From NCBI GenBank assembly GCA_023390635.1, contig JAEWCM010000210.1, positions 1 through 19,391 of the forward strand: a DNA stretch of 19,391 nt, written 5' to 3'. The position numbers and the translations under genes are program-made. The stretch comes from Bacillota bacterium. Lineage in GTDB: Bacteria > Bacillota > Desulfitobacteriia > Desulfitobacteriales > Desulfitobacteriaceae. The notes beneath the pieces are model-generated. The model was not told where the DNA came from. It worked only from the letters and a program-made list of their open reading frames with translations, and searched no databases. Of this stretch, positions 15,583 to 19,391 are shown piece by piece (position 1 is the first letter of the stretch; every line of letters starts with the position of its first letter).

Positions 15583-15801
15583 TCAACCTTCCTTCTTAAT
15601 AAAAACCGGTCCTACATTAGCATTCAGTCTGATCTTCAAAGCCCCTGTCGGGCAATCCATTTGGCATGAGCCGCACCACCAGCATTCATCGGGATACTTA
15701 ACTGTCACTTGCCGATCGGAAAAAGCATACACATCTTCAGGACAGATATCATAGCATTTTCCACATCCAGTGCATAGTGCCTTGTCAATAGCTATCGCCA
15801 T
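15583..15801 (-). CDS. Small 2[4Fe-4S] ferredoxin, AprB-like partner
   Basis: The 72-residue product has two complete cluster motifs: CTGCGKCYDICP (Cys 10, 13, 16, 20) and CWWCGSCQMDCP (Cys 40, 43, 46, 50). It is a cytoplasmic electron carrier, probably docking on the AprA-like flavoprotein encoded 6 nt downstream, as AprB does for AprA. True AprB is about twice as long, because it has a C-terminal tail that wraps AprA; that tail is missing here. An in-frame ATG at 15822 has no ribosome binding site, while the ATG at 15801 has GAGGGG 8 nt upstream, so the shorter start is used. It is the first gene of the three-gene operon. Confidence 0.92.
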   Translation of the reverse strand: MAIAIDKALCTGCGKCYDICPEDVYAFSDRQVTVKYPDECWWCGSCQMDCPTGALKIRLNANVGPVFIKKEG

Positions 15802-15873
15802 TTTCCCTTCCCCTCTTTTCATTCGTTCTTAAGTACCAGACTCCAAAAGCTTAATCGCACTATTCATATATGT

Positions 15874-15916
15874 TATATCATATTTGATATATTACGCTTC
15901 CCTTTGATAAAGTCAA
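15874..15916 (-). promoter_or_regulatory. Promoter of the ferredoxin operon with overlapping palindrome
   Basis: On the minus strand TTGACT (15916-15911) and TAATAT (15894-15889) are 16 bp apart. A second candidate is an extended -10 TGATATAAC (15880-15872) without a -35. A perfect 7-bp inverted repeat TATATCA-TATT-TGATATA (15874-15891) overlaps both -10 elements, as a repressor or FNR/CRP-type operator might. The leader would be about 80 nt. Confidence 0.55.
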
Positions 15917-16198
15917 GCAATAAAACAATGAATCGTTATGTTCAACCGGACAAAAAAATATTCCTTTAAGTGATTGCTGAAACCAGCAATCACTTAAAGG
16001 AATAGAACAGATACTTCCCTGAGCATTTTCAAAGGTTAATTGCACACTGGCTGCTTTTTTAGTCGGATCATACGAGCCTTCAAAAAATCTTACTGCCATA
16101 ATTGTCAAATTCCAAGTTCCGCGGTGCACCTGATTGGGTTCAACCTGCAATACGGTTGAGTCTGAAATTAAAGCAGCGCTGGGGGAAGAGTCTGCCAA
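15878..16198 (-). CDS. Doubtful small protein of unknown family, possible gene remnant
   Basis: A 106-codon reading frame from a TTG at 16198 encodes a soluble, beta-rich-looking sequence (HRGTWNLTIMAVRFFEGSY, then AASVQLTFENAQG) with four Cys in the second half. I recognise no family. Against a normal gene: there is no ribosome binding site at the TTG or at the internal ATG (about 16097), and a perfect 21-bp-stem intrinsic terminator (15952-16004) lies inside the frame. The frame's last codons also overlap the promoter of the ferredoxin operon. For coding: the residues look like a folded domain on both sides of the hairpin. It may be a remnant of a larger gene, a frame into which a palindrome was inserted, or chance. 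Confidence 0.35.
   Translation of the reverse strand: MADSSPSAALISDSTVLQVEPNQVHRGTWNLTIMAVRFFEGSYDPTKKAASVQLTFENAQGSICSIPLSDCWFQQSLKGIFFCPVEHNDSLFYCLTLSKGSVIYQI
15952..16004 (-). terminator. Very strong intrinsic terminator (21-bp stem)
   Basis: Positions 15959-15979 and 15984-16004 form a perfect 21-bp stem with a 4-nt loop. On the minus strand it is followed by seven T (15958-15952). This is a textbook terminator for minus-strand transcription. It lies between the pheST-zapA operon and the ferredoxin operon and inside the ORF 15878-16198. Confidence 0.9.
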
Positions 16199-16204
16199 AG
16201 CCGT

Positions 16205-16232
16205 ATGATCAAAAACAAGCTAGCTCTGTCAA
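16205..16232 (-). promoter_or_regulatory. Possible promoter for a short transcript
   Basis: A perfect TTGACA (minus strand, 16232-16227) lies in the zapA terminator loop, 16 bp from GATCAT (16210-16205), which matches the -10 at four of six positions. Transcription would begin near 16198 and meet the strong terminator about 245 nt later. Confidence 0.3.
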
Positions 16233-16249
16233 TTTTCAGAGCCAGCCTG
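16211..16249 (-). terminator. Intrinsic terminator of the pheST-zapA operon
   Basis: On the minus strand a 13-bp stem (16249-16237 with 16228-16216, two G-U pairs) with an 8-nt loop is followed by five T (16215-16211). The two wobble pairs work only in minus-strand RNA, which gives the direction. It lies 37 bp after the zapA stop. Confidence 0.88.
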
Positions 16250-16286
16250 TTTTTAATCTTCCATATATGACCACTGTAGAAATTTT

Positions 16287-16541
16287 TTATTCCTTTTCTT
16301 CTCCGATCAGCTCCAGTAAGGTCTCCTGCTCCTCACGAAGTTTAGCCAATTCATCAGCCAGATTCAAGGCAGTCAACACAGCCAGCTGTTCGACGGAAAT
16401 ACGGGGAAGACGTTGAGCCAGCAAGCGCATTTTTTTATCCACTTCATGAGCCAGCCCCTGAATATACTCAGGAGCCCCTTCTCCCCGGACCACATGCTTA
16501 GTACCGTAAATATCCACTGTAATTTTCTGCACTTCCTGCAC
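16287..16541 (-). CDS. zapA: Cell division protein ZapA
   Basis: ZapA binds FtsZ in the cytoplasm and promotes bundling of the Z-ring. The 84-residue product has the usual size and pattern. The N-terminal beta part reads ITVDIYGTKHVVRGEG (about 7-22), then YIQGLAHEVDKKM, and the helix AVLTALNLADELAKL is at about 54-68, leading into the dimer coiled coil. The start is GTG at 16541 with GGAGG at 16551-16555, 9 nt upstream. It lies 57 nt after pheT and before an intrinsic terminator, so it is the last gene of the pheS-pheT-zapA operon, an arrangement resembling that of Bacillus. Confidence 0.95.
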   Translation of the reverse strand: MQEVQKITVDIYGTKHVVRGEGAPEYIQGLAHEVDKKMRLLAQRLPRISVEQLAVLTALNLADELAKLREEQETLLELIGEEKE

Positions 16542-16598
16542 CGCCTTGCTCCTCCCGTCCCTTCTTTAAAGTGTGCTTCAAACCTTTTTTATATTTAG

Positions 16599-19031
16599 CT
16601 ATTTTCTCCACTCTGCGGCAAAATCCTGCTGAATTCCGTCTAATATTCGCGAATTAAGCAGATTTACCTCGTCATCAGTCAGGGTCCGTTCGAAAGACTG
16701 ATATTTCAGTGAAAAAGCCAGACTCTTCCGGTCCTCCGGGATAGGTTTCCCGGTGTACACGTCAAACAGATCGACGGCTTGAAGAAGCTCACCGCCTAAT
16801 GCTTTGATTTGCCGCAGCACAGCTTCGGCCGGTACGCCCTTGCCCACGACGATGGCCAGATCACGGGTCAGAGCGGGAAAACGAGGAATGCTTTTTACCG
16901 GGGAAGGAGGTACCACTTGTTCAAACAACAAGTCCAGATCGAGTTCAAAGACAACGGCCCGTTCCAAATCCTCTTCCTTTTGCAATACGGGATGAAGTTC
17001 CCCCATTATTCCCAGATAAGAGGTTCCGGCCCAGATCTCGGCTGAACGGCCGGGATGAAGAAGCCCTTTTTCCCGCTCTCCGCTCAGAGGCCGATACTCG
17101 AACACAACCCCCAGTTCCTCAGCTAATGCCTCGATGATCCCTTTGATATAATAGAAATCATAATGAACGGTTTGCTGCAGCCAGTGTTTGGCGCTCTTTC
17201 CTACTGCCACACCTGCCAGATGACTTACTTCTTTGGGCAGGGATTTTAAAGGCAGGGATTCGGGATGATAGACATGCCCGATCTCAAATAAGACCAAATC
17301 GGAGTTGCGCCGGGCCAGGTTGCGCTGTGCCACCTCTAAGAGACTGGGCAGCAGCACCGTGCGCATCACACCCAGCTCTTCCCGCAGAGGGTTCAGCAGC
17401 GGAACAGGTGTCAGGCTGCTCCATTTGCCGTCTTTTGCTGCAGAGGTAAATGAGTAGGTGATGGTTTCGTTCATCCCTGCTCCTATCAGCACCTGGCGGA
17501 CCCGGCGCCGCAGCTTCTGCTCCCTTGAGCGCTCTCCCTGGGTAGTATCTCCTTGGGGAAGGGTGGTGGGAATCCGTTCATATCCCATCAAACGGGCTAC
17601 TTCCTCAATTAAGTCTTCCTCGCAATGAAGATCGGACCGATAAGTAGGAATGCGCACTGAAAAACTCTGGCCATCTTCTCCCGCCTGATAAGCAAATCCC
17701 AATCTGACCAAAATCTCTTTAATCTGATGGACTTCCACCTCGACTCCTAAGACGGAAGAGGCCCGGGAAGCAGAAAGAGAAATTACGCGGACCGCCGGCA
17801 AGCTTCCCTTCCTATCCACATAACCTACCGCTTTTCCTGCTCCCAGTTGAGAGATCAGCTCTCCTGCCCGTCCTAATACAGCTAGAGCTACATATGGATT
17901 AACCCCCTTTTCAAAGCGGTTGGAGGCTTCAGAACGCAACCCCAGGCGACGGCTGGTGCGCCGAACGCTCACACCGTGAAAATGGGCTGATTCAATAAAC
18001 AACCGCTTCGTCTGGCCGGTCACCTCACTGTCCAGTCCCCCCATCACACCGGCAACTGCCAGGGGATTCTCCTCATCGGCGATGATCAGCATCCCTTCAT
18101 CCAGAGTTCGCTTTGTTTTATCCAAAGTAGTCAGTACTTCATCCGCCTTGGCCCGTCTTACGTGTATTGTTCCGTGAATTTTATCCAGATCAAAAGCGTG
18201 AAGAGGCTGCCCCATCTCCATCATGCAATAATTAGTAATGTCTACAATGTTATTAATTGGTCTGACCCCTGCCGCCAACAGCCGCGCCTGCATCCACTGG
18301 GGAGAAGGGGCAATGCTTACATCCTCCACCAAGAGGCCCGCATATCTCTGGCAAAGATCCTCCGCATCAATGACAACGGAAAAATCCCTGCAAAGGGGAA
18401 CCGGTAAATCTTCACGGGGCAACCCTTCTGCTTCAACGGCCCATGCCGGGAGATGGAGCGCCCCTTCTGTCAGAGAGGCAACTTCCCTGGCCACATTGAC
18501 CATCGCCAGACAATCAGGCCGGTTGGGGTACAATTCCAGATCCAACACCTGATCTTCTCTCCCCAAACCCTTGGCCAGCGTTTCCCCCACAGGAGCTTTC
18601 TCATCCAGAATAAAGATTCCTCCGCGGCTCCTCTCTCCTCCCAGACTTTCATCAAGGAGAAGCTCTTCTGTAGAGCATAGCATTCCAGCAGATTCAATGC
18701 CCCGCAGATTCCCTACCTCTATCTTCAGTCCATTGGGCAAATGCGCTCCGGGCAGGGCCACCGGCACCCGGTCCCCGACCTGCAAATTCGTCGCTCCGGT
18801 GACTATGCACCGCACTTCCGCTCCCACATCAACCTGGCAGATCCAAAGCTTTGTCGCATTGGGATGTTTCTCCATGCCCAGAATTTTCCCCACTACCACA
18901 TGAGCGAGGCCTGCACTTAAATCCTCCACACCTTCAACCTCGATGCCGCCATGCGTCAGCTTCTCCGCCAATTGAGGTCCGTCCTCATGGACATCGACCA
19001 ATTCTTTCAACCACGCCATACTAACCTTCAT
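16599..19031 (-). CDS. pheT: Phenylalanyl-tRNA synthetase beta subunit
   Basis: PheT forms the alpha2-beta2 enzyme with PheS, which charges tRNA-Phe with phenylalanine. The 810-residue product has the full bacterial domain order: an EMAP-type tRNA-binding domain (about 39-150, with HPNATKLWICQVDVG), a B3/4 editing domain (about 205-375), a B5 domain (about 400-475), the inactive synthetase-like core and a C-terminal anticodon-binding FDX-ACB domain (about 717-810, with RFPALTRDLAIVV). The ATG at 19031 has AGGAGG 7 nt upstream; this site overlaps the pheS stop codon, so translation of the two is probably coupled. No frameshift or deletion is seen. Confidence 0.97.
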   Translation of the reverse strand: MKVSMAWLKELVDVHEDGPQLAEKLTHGGIEVEGVEDLSAGLAHVVVGKILGMEKHPNATKLWICQVDVGAEVRCIVTGATNLQVGDRVPVALPGAHLPNGLKIEVGNLRGIESAGMLCSTEELLLDESLGGERSRGGIFILDEKAPVGETLAKGLGREDQVLDLELYPNRPDCLAMVNVAREVASLTEGALHLPAWAVEAEGLPREDLPVPLCRDFSVVIDAEDLCQRYAGLLVEDVSIAPSPQWMQARLLAAGVRPINNIVDITNYCMMEMGQPLHAFDLDKIHGTIHVRRAKADEVLTTLDKTKRTLDEGMLIIADEENPLAVAGVMGGLDSEVTGQTKRLFIESAHFHGVSVRRTSRRLGLRSEASNRFEKGVNPYVALAVLGRAGELISQLGAGKAVGYVDRKGSLPAVRVISLSASRASSVLGVEVEVHQIKEILVRLGFAYQAGEDGQSFSVRIPTYRSDLHCEEDLIEEVARLMGYERIPTTLPQGDTTQGERSREQKLRRRVRQVLIGAGMNETITYSFTSAAKDGKWSSLTPVPLLNPLREELGVMRTVLLPSLLEVAQRNLARRNSDLVLFEIGHVYHPESLPLKSLPKEVSHLAGVAVGKSAKHWLQQTVHYDFYYIKGIIEALAEELGVVFEYRPLSGEREKGLLHPGRSAEIWAGTSYLGIMGELHPVLQKEEDLERAVVFELDLDLLFEQVVPPSPVKSIPRFPALTRDLAIVVGKGVPAEAVLRQIKALGGELLQAVDLFDVYTGKPIPEDRKSLAFSLKYQSFERTLTDDEVNLLNSRILDGIQQDFAAEWRK

Positions 19032-19042
19032 GTCAAACCCTC

Positions 19043-19391
19043 CTAAAACTGCTGCAGAAAACGCAGGTCATTGTCAAATAAAAGCCGCATATCTTCAATA
19101 CCGTACTTAAGCATGGCTATCCGTTCCACACCCATGCCAAAGGCAAAACCCGTCACTTCTTTAGGGTCATATCCGCCCATTTCCAGCACCTTGGGATGAA
19201 CCATGCCGGATCCCAGGATTTCAATCCATCCTGTCCCTTTACATAAGCGGCAGCCAGCACCGCTGCACAGCATGCAGGTAACATCCACCTCTGCGCTTGG
19301 CTCTGTAAAGGGAAAAAAGCTGGGGCGCAGGCGGATTTCCCGGTTGGGACCAAACATCTGCCGGGCAAAGCTAAGCAGCACCCCTTTAAGG
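19043..19391 (-). CDS. pheS: Phenylalanyl-tRNA synthetase alpha subunit, C-terminal part only
   Basis: The reading frame is open to the window edge and begins LKGVLLSFARQMFG, so the true start is outside. About 115 residues of the catalytic domain are present: the class II motif 2 region RPSFFPFTEPSAEVDV, a four-Cys segment (CMLCSGAGCRLC) common in Firmicute PheS, GTGWIEILGSGMVHP, and the motif 3 region FAFGMGVERIAMLKYGIEDMR. It ends 11 nt before pheT. This subunit carries the aminoacylation active site. Confidence 0.96.
   Translation of the reverse strand, partial: LKGVLLSFARQMFGPNREIRLRPSFFPFTEPSAEVDVTCMLCSGAGCRLCKGTGWIEILGSGMVHPKVLEMGGYDPKEVTGFAFGMGVERIAMLKYGIEDMRLLFDNDLRFLQQF

Noticed and set aside
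13204..15801. Evidence for dissimilatory sulfate reduction (aprBA)
   Set aside because: The ferredoxin is half the length of AprB and no sat, qmo or dsr gene is present in the window, so only family resemblance is claimed.

Overview
The window looks like a chromosomal segment of an anaerobic, spore-forming-type Firmicute of class Clostridia, most likely the Desulfitobacterium/Peptococcaceae group. This rests on AGGAGG ribosome binding sites with frequent GTG/TTG starts, a tyrosyl T-box leader, a pheS-pheT-zapA operon with U32 peptidase and mutS2 on the same strand, an LPXTG wall protein and an AprA-like flavoprotein/ferredoxin set. Genus is an inference. Nearly everything is on the minus strand; the one clear exception is a class A penicillin-binding protein gene (4296-6947, +).

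Layout. (1) 1-785: an unfinished minus-strand gene that looks like the N-terminus of a sortase, preceded by a small LPXTG protein carrying one CXXCH haem-attachment motif. (2) 1104-3837: tyrS under a T-box leader, followed by a DUF815 AAA ATPase. (3) 4163-4298: back-to-back promoters for tyrS (-) and the PBP (+). (4) 6950-6997: one hairpin serves as terminator for the convergent PBP and mutS2 genes. (5) 7030-11986: U32 peptidase/RNA-hydroxylase-type gene and mutS2, 19 nt apart. (6) 12130-15801: an accessory block between zapA and the U32 gene, made of a ferredoxin, an AprA-like FAD protein, a CoaC-fold flavoprotein without its usual catalytic His and Cys, and, as a separate unit, a compact phosphoglycerate-mutase-superfamily metalloenzyme. 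(7) 15878-16198: a doubtful small ORF with a very strong intrinsic terminator inside it. (8) 16287-19391: pheS (3' part), pheT and zapA, ended by an intrinsic terminator.

How the parts fit. tyrS, pheS and pheT serve translation; the PBP and ZapA serve wall growth and division; MutS2 acts in recombination control or ribosome rescue. The ferredoxin, AprA-like protein and CoaC-fold protein are spaced 6 and 15 nt apart behind one promoter and probably form a cytoplasmic redox complex or pathway of unknown substrate. The haem peptide and the adjacent putative sortase suggest a small wall-displayed haem or redox module.

The least explained items are the haem-LPXTG protein beside the putative sortase, the three-gene flavin/Fe-S operon with its altered CoaC-fold member, the 62-bp palindrome at 13094-13155, and the 21-bp-stem terminator inside the 15878-16198 ORF. 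No tRNA, rRNA, CRISPR array, transposase or phage gene was seen.
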